Below the pieces are notes generated by a model, which had not been told where the DNA came from, searched no databases, and was given only the letters and a program-made list of their open reading frames with translations. Both the position numbers and the translations under genes were made by a program. Below, one piece after another: positions 37,801 through 49,774 of a DNA stretch of 64,000 bases (positions are counted from its first letter, which is position 1; every line of letters begins with the position of its first letter). Origin of the DNA: Ciona savignyi (lineage: Eukaryota > Chordata > Ascidiacea > Phlebobranchia > Cionidae); NCBI GenBank assembly GCA_000149265.1, contig CH003028.1:436696-500695 (forward strand). Reading direction: 5' to 3'.

Positions 37801-39434
37801 TTGTAGTTTTTTCTAGCTTTAGCGGTCGGCTCATACATGTAGATATATTGTTTATTTGTATGTTTACGTGGAAAAAATTAGATTGTCAATAATTCTTGTC
37901 CACAGTCCATATGCCTAATTTATTTCATTGCTTTGCGGTAATACATTATTTAGATTTCTGTATTCCTTAAATTGGATTTATAGGCACGTGTCTAGAGTTG
38001 GACAGGCAACCACAACTTGTGTTAGTCCAATATTAGATTTAAAACGGCCTGGATGTTAGCTAAGCATACACCACATGCTACTCGATATTTGACAATCGTC
38101 GGTAAATAATGGATTAATAAATGGTAAAGACAAATTGGTCAATGTTACTAGACAAATAAGAATAGAAGCTGATATGTATTTTAAGCAATGCTATTTCCAA
38201 ACCGATTTAATATTATTTTGTATAAAAAAATAGTATATGGGCCGACGTAAGAAATTACAGAACACCATTTCCGGTTGGGTTACCGTGTGGCCGAATGGTT
38301 AGAGCGACTGTTTTATATATTATGCAATTATAAACAAAAAACGGTCTTAAAGACAAACATAATGGGGGATCGAAACATATCACGGCAAAAAACAATTGTA
38401 GCATGATATCCACAACCGGAAGGAAAATGTGACATACAAAGTTGGAAACAGTCACTTGCTCGTCGCGTTTTTTTGCAAGGTACTTAAAGCATGATGTTTG
38501 AAACGCGTGAATATTAATATGGAAAAATTAACTATAACAACGTAAATATCGTACACACTGTAATATTTTCGAGATCCCTCTGTGGGCACATAGGTTTAAA
38601 CTATAAGTCCCGGGAATCTGCCTGTGGACAACTTTAACGACCCTACGTTCCCTTATACCGTAGTAACCATACGTTTGCTTTATTACATTGAATAAAGAAC
38701 TAAATGAAGGTAAAAGATCGTCACAGGATAAATTCTCAGGATAAAATTTCAATAAAGAAACCGCAATTGCATTGACCGAAAATACAATTTACAGCAACAG
38801 TATGTGCAACTCACCGGAAGTGACAAGAACGAGTTAAAATATTCCAAATACAAATCGTCACAGGATAGATTCTCCTCCAGCGAGTCAGAGGTCACCATCC
38901 TCTCGCTTCCACTTTGACCTGGCATTTTCGGTTTCAATGGACTTTCTGCAACAGCTTCGAACTTTTAGTTTGCTAATTCATAGATGGGGTTTTGGGTTGC
39001 GTTGTCTTTACTGGTAACTGTTTATACAATAAACAAAAGCGCAGTGAATTTAAACAATAAAAAAGCAATTCGCATGCCTGTTGAATGGAGAAATCAAAAC
39101 TTTATTTAGATATTTTAAAACCTACGGCGTTGACTTTGTACAACATTGCAAATACGAACCAACTTATATTTGTCAACTGCGGTAAACTATTTTGACACGA
39201 TAATTTTATTACTGGGGAAAAATGAATAAAATGCAAAAAAAATATTGTCGAAACTCGAAAATAAGCTGTTCAACAACTAAGCTAAAATATCGCAGCATGT
39301 TTCTATAGCAATAAATAAATCCTAATCTTTACTCTGAATTTTCTGTAGTGCACGTCAATGAAAAGCCAATACAGTCTTAAGTATCAGCTTATTTACTCTG
39401 CTTTACATAACAACTTACTTTCGTTGTAGCCCAT
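22827..39434 (-). CDS. RGS22: RGS22 orthologue, 27 exons
   Basis: Exons: 39434-39419, 38945-38815, 37723-37488, 37338-37312, 37139-36865, 36596-36366, 35350-35192, 34547-34430, 34162-33934, 33564-33446, 32841-32688, 32368-32239, 31540-31392, 30912-30761, 30404-30289, 29909-29763, 29520-29406, 28961-28816, 28708-28515, 27900-27694, 27171-27051, 26527-26367, 26045-25815, 25255-25082, 24063-23871, 23615-23461, 23102-22827. Phases match throughout: 4362 nt, 1453 aa (human RGS22 is about 1264). Matches to RGS22 run in order: DLYLEYFNSFLSLP; ARDNRLPLFLDSDNY; the RGS stretch ESLAKFWLDSEAF; SATLPLGVTQEDD; MTFSEIKSNKLLNTFMKKF; LVRTYLHP; FSELPQPSEHAIREIQDYV; RKVMSIRDCFIDSQMSPTLQ; FNELLPFWAGF. RGS domains bind G-alpha subunits; RGS22 is known mainly from testis and ciliated cells. 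Exon 9 uses a GC donor. The last exon (Arg/Ser-rich tail) is the least certain. Confidence 0.93.
23250..23365 (-). mobile_element. SINE 3' fragment
   Basis: GGATAGGATTGGATATTCGC, then a block ending GGGTTACCGTAGCTATTGCA, in the last intron of RGS22. Confidence 0.65.
24214..24454 (+). mobile_element. tRNA-headed SINE
   Basis: A-box-like GGTTAGTCTAGTGGTTTAGT and B-box-like GATTCGAAACTCG, then AATTGAAGCAACTTC, CGATCTGACGATTGCCCGTG, and the tail TTATCCTATCCTAG. The CTTGGGCAAGG section is deleted. RGS22 intron. Confidence 0.82.
24800..24935 (+). mobile_element. SINE 3' fragment
   Basis: CATACAGTATACAACAAAAA, GAGCGAGGTGATCTAAAGAT, ATGAGGATAACTATAAATAT: a decayed 3' half, in an RGS22 intron. Confidence 0.55.
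26120..26300 (+). mobile_element. SINE 3' fragment
   Basis: CACATTGCAATAGATCTCGT, TTATCTGACGATTACCTGTG and CAGGGGGATAAAACATAACA are the 3' half with an unrelated stretch inside, in an RGS22 intron. Confidence 0.55.
27375..27615 (-). mobile_element. Degraded SINE
   Basis: CATGTTTATCCCCATTATTG, CACACGGGCAATC, ATCCACTAGGTTCAAGCAAC and AAGTGCCTCC follow the SINE order in reverse; in an RGS22 intron. Confidence 0.55.
29150..29335 (-). mobile_element. Degraded SINE 5' half
   Basis: TTAATCCACTAGGTACAGG, AGCTAGCAGCTGGTTTTAAT and CTTCTGACAGACTAATGGGC correspond to the SINE head read in reverse; in an RGS22 intron. Confidence 0.5.
34896..35175 (+). mobile_element. tRNA-headed SINE next to an RGS22 splice donor
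   Basis: Head CCGACAGTATGGTGGTTTAA, B-box-like GATTCGAAACTG, GAAATAGCTCCGGTAACCCG, tail ATATCCTATCCTATCCC. It ends about 16 bp from the donor of RGS22 exon 7 (exon 35350-35192), in antisense to the gene. Confidence 0.83.
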
Positions 39435-41518
39435 TGTTAAGAAATCGGATATTCCGTGGTTTAGTCTTTTCGGGTTCGGGTGGTATTCACGCATTCACTC
39501 CGGTGCGACATCTAGCGCATGGAAATTTTGTGGCTCAATTTTAAAAGTTGTGGCTAAATTTATTTTTAGGATACTCATGTATATCTCAAGACAAGGAAAC
39601 ACGCAGCAGAAGTTATACATGCGTCATTGCCAAATTACCTCGTGTCCTCCGATGGGCACTAGCTTGCGGATAATTTCGATCTCGTAATCTTTTGACTGAC
39701 AGTCCGACGCGCTACCTGTAGGCATGCATGTATATTTAACAGGACAGTGGCGACAAGGTTAGGTAACATTAAAGTATTAAACGTATTACATTGATTGAAA
39801 GACAAAATCAGTATTCGTTTCTATATTTTGCTGATGTTGGCGAATGAAAGTTTGTGATAATAAAATCGAAAATTCCACTTGTACTTGTTTCTGAGGCTGA
39901 TGTACATAGTTTTGTTTGTAGAAACCGCATAATACTTTTGTGCAATAAACGATGGGACGTAATACGCCACATCGATTTGTAATATCGAACCGCATAGGAT
40001 TATAGGCTAAGTCTTTCATTTTCGCGAGTATTGCTCCTTTGCGACGTATAGCGGTTCGATATTTTTATTTATTCAGGCCGGTGGAGATTTGACGGTAAAC
40101 TAATAAGCAATACGCTGGATTTCAGCAAAATTGAAACTTGAATATACCCGGCGATCGCTCAATTACTGCGTGTGGCGACGTCAGTAGAAAGGCAGCTAGC
40201 TCTACATCGTCCATTTGCTAACCGCTTGTGTCCTTGGACAACACAATTAATGGTCACCCATTCGAAATTAATAGAATGATGAAACACGATGTTTTTGCCT
40301 CGCATAAAAAGTGGAATCTTTCGTAAATCGACTGGGAATGTAATATTATAACGAATGGACTTTTTAAGTCCCGGCTTTCCCCGGAGCCAAAGATAAATTA
40401 TCTTATCAAATTACAAACCCTTGTCGTGTACACACCGAGCGTTTAAAACGAATGACATAGAGTGCACAGCGGTAGATACTGAATTTTAAAATTAAGCAGG
40501 CACCTTCTTAAAAGCGCATGGGTTCCTTTGGGCATTTTTTTAATATCAGGATTGTGTGCAAAACCATGATGAGCCCCTTCTTAGGACTGTTTTTTTTTAT
40601 ATAAATTTATATATATTAGAACATATCGGTCGCGTTAACCATTTGGCCATACGACGGAACGCTCCTTTAGATATTCGCGAGGTAATCTGATGATTACCTT
40701 TGGGGAATTGATTAATCGACGAAACATGATACCGCGCACGCCACCGAACTATGAGACTATTGTCGAATGTTTTTCTAAACAGTCGCACTATTAAGAAAAA
40801 TAACAAACCCAAACCAATTAGACTCATCAATTACAGTAAAATCGTTTTAGTTGTGTATCAAAACTATTAAGTGTGTAATTAAGTTGGTGTATTTTGTGCA
40901 AGAGGCACACTTTGCTAGGTTAGGGGGGAAATGATCACTTTATTTCGTATACTAACCTGGCGAATTAACGGACACAGTAGATAAAACTTGTTTAAGGCAT
41001 CATGACTGGATCGTTTGACCCAAACACTCAAAATCGTTTGTGTGGTAGGTTATATTTGATTCACGTAAAAAGTGTGTAACACGGATATGCAGCAATACTG
41101 TGTCTTTGAGAGAGAGAAAAAAAGAACGAGAAAAAACAGCACCTTAAGATCGGTATGGCAACGAATAAATAGCATCAAGACTTCTGTAGAAAAGAGGAGG
41201 CGTAAAAACATAACGAAAAGTTGACGTATTCGATAATTCAACCGCCGCGATCGCTGGAAGACGTGGAATAACAGTGAGACGGGAGACTACGCTTCATTGA
41301 CATTTAAAAATCGCTGATGCGCGACGCAAAGATTGATGACGTGTGACGACAAAGACGAAGTAGCTTCTGCACCAACGTAGAGGTTGTCGAGCAGCGTGGT
41401 AACTTGATATTTTTCAAATATAATTCGTGGATATGAGCACTTATAACGATCTCAACCAAACGCTCAAGTAACCCTTCAACCGTGTGCACTTGGTTGGCGC
41501 AATATCTGTCGAGGGCTA
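39435..41518. other. Intergenic between RGS22 start and CCDC85 end
   Basis: This contains the RGS22 promoter region and the CCDC85 3' flank. No credible gene is seen. A SINE-like fragment lies at 39640-39730 (minus). Confidence 0.5.
39640..39730 (-). mobile_element. Head of a second SINE type
   Basis: Reverse strand: AGCGCGTCGGACTGTCAGTC then AAAAGATTACGAGATCGAAA. The same head occurs at 48955-49050 (minus). tRNA-like boxes are decayed; it does not fold as a working tRNA. Confidence 0.5.
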
Positions 41519-44500
41519 TCATAGGTTGCTGACGCTCGCTGTTTTAGTGAGGCCCGACTTGTTGTTTCCAAGCTTTGCCTTCCCCTTATCACCCAGCTTC
41601 CTCCATACAACCTACATCATAAAATACGTTTTGTTAAATGATGACATGCGCCAACAATTTTCGTATTTCTTTTTAGATAAATTGCACAAAAAATACATTT
41701 TATTAAAGCATAAAATATGCCACCGTTTTGGTCAAACACTAATAAATTAGCTCCAAACTAGTTAGTTTTTAAAAGGCAAGTTTTGTATGTTTCCTTTAAT
41801 GCAAAAAAATAGTAGAAAAAAAATAGTATTGTATAATATGAACACACGACAAAAAGCACATCTCACATCATACTTGATATGCTACATATGGCAGAGCAAA
41901 AATTGTGCAATGTTTTGTTTTTGTAGCAAAATTGTGCAATTTGTTTTTTTAACCTCTTTACAACACTGCAGAAATTTATATATGCGACAGAAACTAAGAA
42001 TAATAAATTAATCTACAGCATATATACTGTTATTTAATTACTTTATTATTGTTTAATGTTTTACTATATAGTTTTATATTTTAAATTGTATTTTTATATT
42101 TTGATATTAATTATTGTCTAGAATTTAACATTTTAGGAAATAGTGGGATGCTTAAAACACACAGACACAGTTCTATATAAAGAATGACATGCACTTGACT
42201 TTCAAATGAGGATAGAAACGGCAATGACGAGCATAGTACTTACTGCTTACACAAAGGAATCCCCAGGCCGCTAGGAAAAGCATGTGAACGATACAAGTTA
42301 ATACCATGAAAGGTTAATGTTAAGTTTTTAACAATTACTTCTCGACTTACGTTGCACATTTCGCGCACCATTGCCTTCTCTTTATCATCGAGAATGGTGG
42401 AATTGACATTGGGTAACATGTAATCGTTGTTTGTTGTTTCTGAGTCAAGTTGCTCGTGCAATTGAAGTACCTAAACATGGTATGACTGGTTAGTGCTATT
42501 TTGCAGAAATATTACGCTAACTTAAGGCGAAAACTATGGGATTGTACAGGTACATGTCTCAGTAGTATCACATAAGACTATTGTCTGTTGTAAGGTTTGA
42601 AATCGAAACCAGCCATTTGCAAGCTGTGTCCTTGCTTACATCTAGTGGATTAATGGGTGGATTAACACAAAGCAAAAAAATGTAAGGGCAACATCAAACT
42701 TAGGGTAGACAGTATTCTGACAATGCTGATTTTTAAAGAATACGATTGTATTTCCAATATACCTGTATAGCACCTGGTATGTTGATTTATACATGAATAT
42801 TGAATAAATTTGATCACCGGTAAATATAAATCCAAATTGGTAGTGCAAAGTTCATATTAAACCCTGCAATAGATGCCCTATCACAATAAATAATGTCAGA
42901 TTTTATTGGATGCACTAATTTGCTGGTGCAATAAAATGAACATGGGCAAATCAATGAAGTGAAAGTATTGAAGCTATACCACTCAAACAGGAAATGAATT
43001 TAGACAATCCAGAAAACTTAAATTCTAAAACAATGATGTTAGATCTGTGCTTATTAACACAATACTTGGATTTGTATGAAATAGGAATAATTTACTAATG
43101 TAGAGCAATTTTGCTATGTATTAATGTTATGAATCAACCATAGTTATAACCCTGATAGACTGTGCCATCGATGAACATTATTACATGCCACGTCACACAA
43201 CAATCTGAGACTTATCACCTGGCTTAAACGGTATTAATTGGCCTTAGCCTTTAATAAAAAAATTATTAATTGCCCTTAGCTTCAATATAAACATAATAAA
43301 CTTTCAGATGGTACAGCATCAAATACTTTTCAAATTAAATTAAATGTGAACATTTTTTGTAATGTCACAATTTGTATTTTTCAAGTTAATGTTAAAAAAT
43401 GATGGCTATAAAAATATATTGAAAAATGCATCTAAATTGCAAATATAAACCTTCATAGCATGCACGATAGCTTCAGGTTTCTGTGAAGAAAGTGCTTTGT
43501 CGTTTGTTGCTTCATTTCCTTGCACATTTGACTGTGGATGAAAACATTCAAAGCTAGTTTTTGTAGAAATAGATATGTGGATTTTTATAGAATTAAAGTT
43601 AGATGAATAGAACAGGTGGCATAGGGATATCCATTTCAGAAACAAAATTCAAAGAATTTATTATTTAACCAATTTAAAAATAAGTTTAAATGGCTACGAG
43701 ACTGTTAAATATAAATCACACTTATTTCATTTTAAAAATGCATACAGGATCTGCATATTGTGACACATTCCTCTATTTTAAAATGCTACGGCACTATCAG
43801 TATTTAAAGAAATTCCTAATTTTTTTAGAAACCTGTTAAAAATGTAAAAAATATAGCTTCAAATGCTGTTTTCTATCTAATTAAATGCTATGTAAAATTG
43901 TAATCAAATTATAATGTTATAACACAACCAGTAACCCTAATTAAATTACACTAACCACCTTACTGTCAAATCAAAAACTGCATCTCCTAGCATAGCTGAT
44001 GGCAGTGCGGAATTATTTTTTACTTTATATAAATGTATTTTTAAATCTTAGGTTAAAGCCAATGTCAATTAAATATTCATGTTTCTTTTAGTAGAAAAGT
44101 ACTTTGAAGTGTTAATGTATTCATTGTCCCATGAATCATGGGCCATGATGGTAGCAGGGAAAATTAAAATTATGCTATAGGGATTTCTGATTTTTAATAA
44201 GTCATATAAGTCTTCTAGTAAACTGGAAGCTCATAGATACACATTGGTTGAACAAGAAGATTGTTAATAAAGTCCAAACTGACAGTGAATATCTATGTGG
44301 TTTATGTGAACTAGTGGTTTATATGAACTAACATCTTACGATATTCATTATCTCCAAAATATAAAACTAACTTATGCTAAATAGTAGTTGTATTGTGTGT
44401 GATCTTTGGAATGGAAATGATAGCTTTACCATGTGAGGTCCCATCTTAAACATAGTGCCAGTACCAGCATAGCTTAACAAATGTAATAAAATTTATTTGC

Positions 44501-47500
44501 TTAATAAATATAATCCAATATACAGCTTTAAAAACTCTTTTCAAACATGGCACAACATAAGTTAACAATAAAAGTGTGAATGGTTGTTTGTATAGCAGAG
44601 CAATTGAACAATTTATGTGTGAAGGGAATGGTATTTTATAGAAATAACAATGGGACATTATGTTTCATAATGTAAGGCTGAGTACTTTAATATTTTATAA
44701 ACTTGTATAAAAGACAAAGTAACATCGAATACGCTACATATCCAATTAAAATGTAACTGGAAGATCTGTGACACAGAAAAGGCTAATGGAAAAACGAAAG
44801 TTTGTGTTTTAACTACCGGCCTAACGTAATATTACAACAGTGTTAAAGTATTAGTGTAACATTACTTTACATTAATACATCTTTTATTAGATCCGGATTC
44901 TTTAAAATAATCCCATATTACCACTGACAAAATAACTATAGGTTATGCCTTGTTCGGTCTTTTATTCCTCATTAATAATCAGTATCAGTATATTGACATT
45001 TGGTTTTTGAATTAGAATACGGCAATGTTAAAACAAAACACGGAACCAATTAAGTCTCAGCTGTCATAACAACACTATACAAATGTAAACAGAATTTTTA
45101 TGGTGCTTAGATCACTTATCAGTTTAAAAAAATATTGTTCTGTTGTTTGGAAAACAATATCAAGATTTAACTTTCATTTGATTATAGGGAGATTAAAATC
45201 TCAAATTTTGTACTGCAGCCCATATTTCGCTGTAAGCCCATAGCAACTAGACTACAATAGGTTTAAATGCCCACTTACTTTTTGAGAGGATTTTGAAGTG
45301 AGTATTAACACCACCAATACTCACTAAAACTCTTGTTTATAGTTAACGCATATTGCGAGCATAAGAAAATCGGAAATTATTTCTCGAGGTCTAAATTATA
45401 CAGCAAACTAAATGCATTTGATGAAAATTTCTTACAAAACTAAATTGCAAAGAATAGCTAATTTTTATTCAGCAATAACAAAAAATACACATGTGTTAAA
45501 TATTGTTTCTCAAGAAAACAGTAGCTTTAAATCACAAAATTCACACTACTTGAAATATGCATATGGAAATGAAACTCACAGTTCTTATGTGATTTCTATG
45601 GCGGTCAGGGTGCATGTTATGGATGGGTGGTGACGCGTAGTTGGTTAAAACCTCGGGGAACACATAATCATGTGTTGATGAAGGGGGGGAGGGGGGCACG
45701 GTAATCTGGATTATAAACAAGATTACAGGATTAGCTTTTTATTGAGGAAGTGTTATTAACGCATCATTGCAGCATTGCAAGCAAATGAGTTTGAGTATAG
45801 TAACATAGCTGTGAACATATATTCTTATGGTATTTTAAGGAAAAAAAACATTAAAAATTAAAGGAAAAAACATTAAGAAAACAAAGTGCATTATTGTCTA
45901 CACCATCTTGGGACATATCTTATGTAAATGCATACAATTTATATTAATACCCTATTACAAATAACTAAAATGTACATTACACACACTTATATAAATTGAA
46001 GCATAATATTGTATTATTTAAATACCAATCAGAATCTAAAATAAGAATTCTACAAAACAAAATCCAAACATTCAGTTAAATAATTTTTGCACTTACTCTT
46101 TTCACCATGGCTTTTGGTTCATCCTGTCTTAACACACGGTGATCGTACTGCCGTAAATATGAATCACTTTGAAGAGAAGCTGTTGTAAACAAGATATGAG
46201 TTGTGGTAATAGGTGCATTTACCATCACACCATTTTTCACATGTGGCATGTTTGACAGGTTAATAACTTGGGTACATTACACATGAAAATAAGATGAAAT
46301 AATACATACAAAAAAAAAGACAAATCACATTAAATTGAAACAGTCTGTTTAGTTTACTAAAATTTTAAATAAATTTGAATCTACCATTGCTTATTTATTA
46401 AACTGCTGCCTGTCTATCTTATGATGCGGTAAACTAGCACTGTTGGCTTCCAACACTTCAACATTTTCCTACAAACTTGATTATTACACTCCATAGTAGA
46501 TAAGGACATTCATTATAATTTTAGTTGTTCACATAAAATTATTTACAGACTTGGTTAGTTTATTACTACAACAAAAATAGTCAATTGTGTAATAAGGAAA
46601 ACAAAAAATTATAATTTACCAGGCGAAGGGCGGTTTTCTTTGGTCAATGAACGGGAATGGTGATCTGGACTGTAATTACTCGCTGTCGACCCATTACTAC
46701 TCCCATCGCCAGAGTCCCTTGTTTCTGGGGTGTGCAGAAGTGAGTTTGAGGTTACAGGGAAACCACCCTGGCTGTCAACGGAGTTCCTGTTGCCAGCATT
46801 TTCGTGGTCCAACATTATGCATATCTCTTTTAGAGTCTTATTTTCTTGAAGTAAGGAAGTTTGTTTTTGTTCGAGTTCTTTAATTTTTTGGTGACAAGTC
46901 GCAAGTTCTTTCTGCAGTACACCAGTCGCGTAACGTCCGAACATCTGCCATTCGCGGGCAACTTTTTTAGCCTTGTCTCTGTCATCATCAAGAAAACAAC
47001 AAATCCCAGCCAACTCTTCCTTCTCTTTCAACAATGAATCTTTTTCGATCATTAATTTTTGGTTCACTTCTCTCACTCCACGTACTTCAAGAAGATGGAC
47101 CTTGAAAGGAGATTTTATTTAGTACTGTTATATAAAACTCATAATTATCTCTAGGGGTGGGGTGTTTCCCTAGGGCGGACACAGGTGCCAGATTGCAATA
47201 TGTTTAATAAATACTGTAACTTACAAAGAAACTATTTAAAAACACAAAATTATGGCAGTGACCATGTCTTGACCATAGACACTAGTGTATAAGATGAAAA
47301 TAAAAATCAAAACCTAGTCTAGTTTTGACCAAGTCACTAGAACTGTGCAATTCGTTCATTAGTAAGTATGGTACCGGTATATACTGGTACATAAATATGT
47401 TATTTGCATTTAATATACTGGTACGCGGTACCAGTATATACATCAGATACATAGCTATGTTGCAAATGCACAAATTTTATATATATTATTTTAGATCCCA

Positions 47501-47813
47501 TTTATTTTAAGCTTATATACTGATAACCCGATACAACTGAAGTGAATACAGTTATTACAAAAAGAATGGTTACATATAAAAGAATGGTTCAACCAACCTG
47601 TAACTTTCGATTCACGTCCTTCATAGACCTGCTACGTTCAACCAGCAGCTTCTTGTGTTCGTTTTCAGTATATCTCAGTCTCTGTATGACCTGCTCAAGG
47701 CCTTCATGGCGCAGCTCGGCATCCGAGGGTGACCGGAGGGATCCAACATCCGATCCTCGGGAAGATGGAGACGACGATGACGAAGACGGTGAAGACTGCT
47801 GACAGTATTCCAT
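41519..47813 (-). CDS. CCDC85-family coiled-coil protein, 6 exons
   Basis: Exons 47813-47598, 47100-46620, 46179-46097, 43531-43451, 42470-42351 and 41611-41519; phases match, 1074 nt, 357 aa. The N-terminus is a Ser-rich stretch and then an Arg/Glu-rich coiled coil. The family core follows: LAGICCFLDDDRDKAKKVAR, EWQMFGRYATGVLQKE, ICIMLDHEN. The C-terminus carries the second conserved block: PEAIVHAMKV, LQLHEQLD, KEKAMVREMCN joined across the last intron to VVWRKLGD. The Ser/Pro-rich middle is low-complexity. Vertebrate CCDC85A/B/C proteins (DIPA family) associate with adherens junctions and p120-catenin-family proteins and affect epithelial polarity. Tunicates usually have one copy, so no A/B/C letter is given. 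Intron 3 (2.6 kb) has a G-rich run at 45681-45702 and no other gene. Confidence 0.92.
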
Positions 47814-48512
47814 TGTGATGTCATAAGAAATGTAAGCTGGGCTATGGGGAACAGATCATCATACTGTTTAAAGAAATTGATTAAGTTTAGAATATGCATT
47901 TTTAAAAATATAACACAAAATTACAAGAAATTGACAATGTAAGTCTAATTTTAAACCAAACTTGCACAAGAATATGCCTATAAGACTTAATTTACTACTG
48001 TATTGATATCTTAAACCGTATACGGTAATACGAACTCCATAAACGTGAATGCGGATTATGTACACTGTATTCTGATGAAGCGTCTTGTTATAACACTACC
48101 TGCGCCTGCATTTTTTCAGTCTTAATATAAATATAATTTTCCGAACCAATCGTCAGTACCGCATGTACGTTAAGGAACCTACAAACTTATTTCTTGGCTT
48201 ACTGTGTTACCCTAACCATTGGTATCTTTAAACCCGCAACACATCAATGCACACAAATACCTAATGCGTTGTTCAAATCTAAAGATTATTGACTTTCGAG
48301 CTTTACAAGCAAAATAAAAAGAGAAAATTAATTTAACAAAATCCGCACGATGGTGCTCGCGATTATTTTAACACTTGGGAGATTAATACCAGAAAGAAAA
48401 ATCTGTTATATGATTAAGTATAAGTTTTAAAATACAAAATGGGATTTTAATATTATAAATAGTAGTGTTTACTAGTGCGTGTAAAAATTTAGAGAGTAAA
48501 ATACACGACATG
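47814..48512. other. CCDC85 promoter side, no gene seen
   Basis: AT-rich sequence upstream of CCDC85. It faces MKKS across about 2 kb that contains the MITEs. Confidence 0.45.
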
Positions 48513-48810
48513 CTGTATTTTCACCGGTAAAAGCTGCATGGCATCGAGCAATTCCTCGGAGAGAGTGTTTCATGCGGAACAACAAAATCTTTTTTCTCTT
48601 TTTTGAAGGCCGATTTTTCTCTTTTCAAATTGTTTATTGCCCTAGATGATTTTCAAACCGCACCTCCTTAACCAACATCCAGAATATCTAGGAAAACAAT
48701 ATGCGATATGATGAATATAAAGGCAGCAGTTAGTAAACTGTTTTTCACAGATTAAGTACCAGTATTATATCGATACCTCTGCAATGTGCAATGACCCCGT
48801 GGTTGACTGG

Positions 48811-48886
48811 TTGGGATTAGGGTTGGGGTTAGAGTTGAGTTTAATGTTGGGGTTGAAATTAGCGTTAGGGTTGGGGTTAGAGTTAG
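48811..48886 (+). repeat. Degenerate telomere-like (TTAGGG) repeat
   Basis: Repeated GGGTTAG, GGGGTTAG and AGTTAG units such as GGGATTAGGGTTGGGGTTAG, inside the MITE loop. Confidence 0.7.
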
Positions 48887-48929
48887 TTTTCACACAAATA
48901 GTGTGTGCAGTTTTCCTCTTTTTAGTGTT

Positions 48930-49050
48930 GTACCATTATTCCACTGGTTTCAAGCAATGTCAACTTAGTGCATACCCCAAGCACACCACCGATGAGCCAG
49001 CTTTTGGTTTCGAACCCATCACCTTTCGCCTGACAGTTTGACGCGCTGAT
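48930..49050 (-). mobile_element. Second-type SINE fragment inside the MITE
   Basis: Reverse strand: AGCGCGTCAAACTGTCAGGC, AAAGGTGATGGGTTCGAAAC, then CACTAAGTTGACATTGCTTG. Same head as at 39640-39730. Confidence 0.6.
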
Positions 49051-49222
49051 GGTAGTGGTAACATATAAGCAACCGGCGCTGTAGTTTAAAAAAGAAGAAT
49101 CGGCCACAAAAAAAAGAAAAAAGATTTTGTCGTTCCGCATGAACACCTCTCTCCTAGGAATTGCTCGATGCCATGCAGCTTCTACCGTATTTCACCTTGC
49201 GTTAGCTGTAAATACTTTAGGC

Positions 49223-49535
49223 CAGTGGTTCTCAAACTTTTTAGAGTTGGGACCCACTATTAATTACCACAATTTATGGCGACCCACTTAACTTTATATA
49301 TAGTTGTTGTAACATGTGTGAGAGACGAAAGGTTAAATGACCTGAGGTCAGGTGAAGATCACGCCACGATTCAAGATTGCGTGATGTCACAATTATGATA
49401 ATTTTCCCTTGATTTTTGTATAGGAAATAGCAAGTATAGTTATTCACAGCTTTCTATAACTTTTCACGACCCACCAAGATTCCTTTCGCTGCACCCACCG
49501 GTGGGTCGCGACCCATACGTTCGTGAGAAACGCTG
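49223..49535. mobile_element. 313-bp hAT-type MITE with perfect 8-bp target duplication
   Basis: Ends CAGTGGTTCTCAAAC and GAGAAACGCTG are classic hAT termini. Subterminal GGGACCCACTATTAA and GGTGGGTCGCGACCC are also typical. CTTTAGGC lies on both sides (49215-49222 and 49536-49543). Confidence 0.92.
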
Positions 49536-49774
49536 CTTTAGGCCAAGCCGCTGGAGTTTTATAACTTGTGATGTTGATGCATTGCTGTTGCTGAATTTTT
49601 AATTTGTAGAAAACGCGGTTTTCTTTTTTAGCACCACAACAATAATAGTGTTATTAGTTAAAAACACAAAATACCAGCGAACTTTGCACATTTCACAGCC
49701 TTACTTTAACTTGTGTTAAAGAAACCAGACCACAGTTGCTCAGGAAATAATCCATAATTGGAATTAGGTGTTTC

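Larger units (their letters stand above)
48520..49192. mobile_element. MITE with ~115-bp inverted repeats
   Basis: The left arm (about 48520-48635) and right arm (about 49085-49192) share GCTGCATGGCATCGAGCAAT, GAGAGAG, TTCATGCGGAAC, ACAAAATCTTTTTTC and GGCCGATT in inverted order. The inside holds telomere-like repeats and a SINE fragment. No coding capacity. Confidence 0.75.

Noticed and set aside
38280..38390. tRNA-like GTGGCCGAATGGTTAGAGCG
   Set aside because: Only the A-box half is convincing; the B box is poor and no cloverleaf forms. Probably a SINE relic.
47340..47450. Palindromic GTACCGGTATATACTGGTAC pair
   Set aside because: A short AT-rich inverted repeat in a CCDC85 intron; similar GTACCGGTATATA pieces recur (51450), but there is no clear element boundary.
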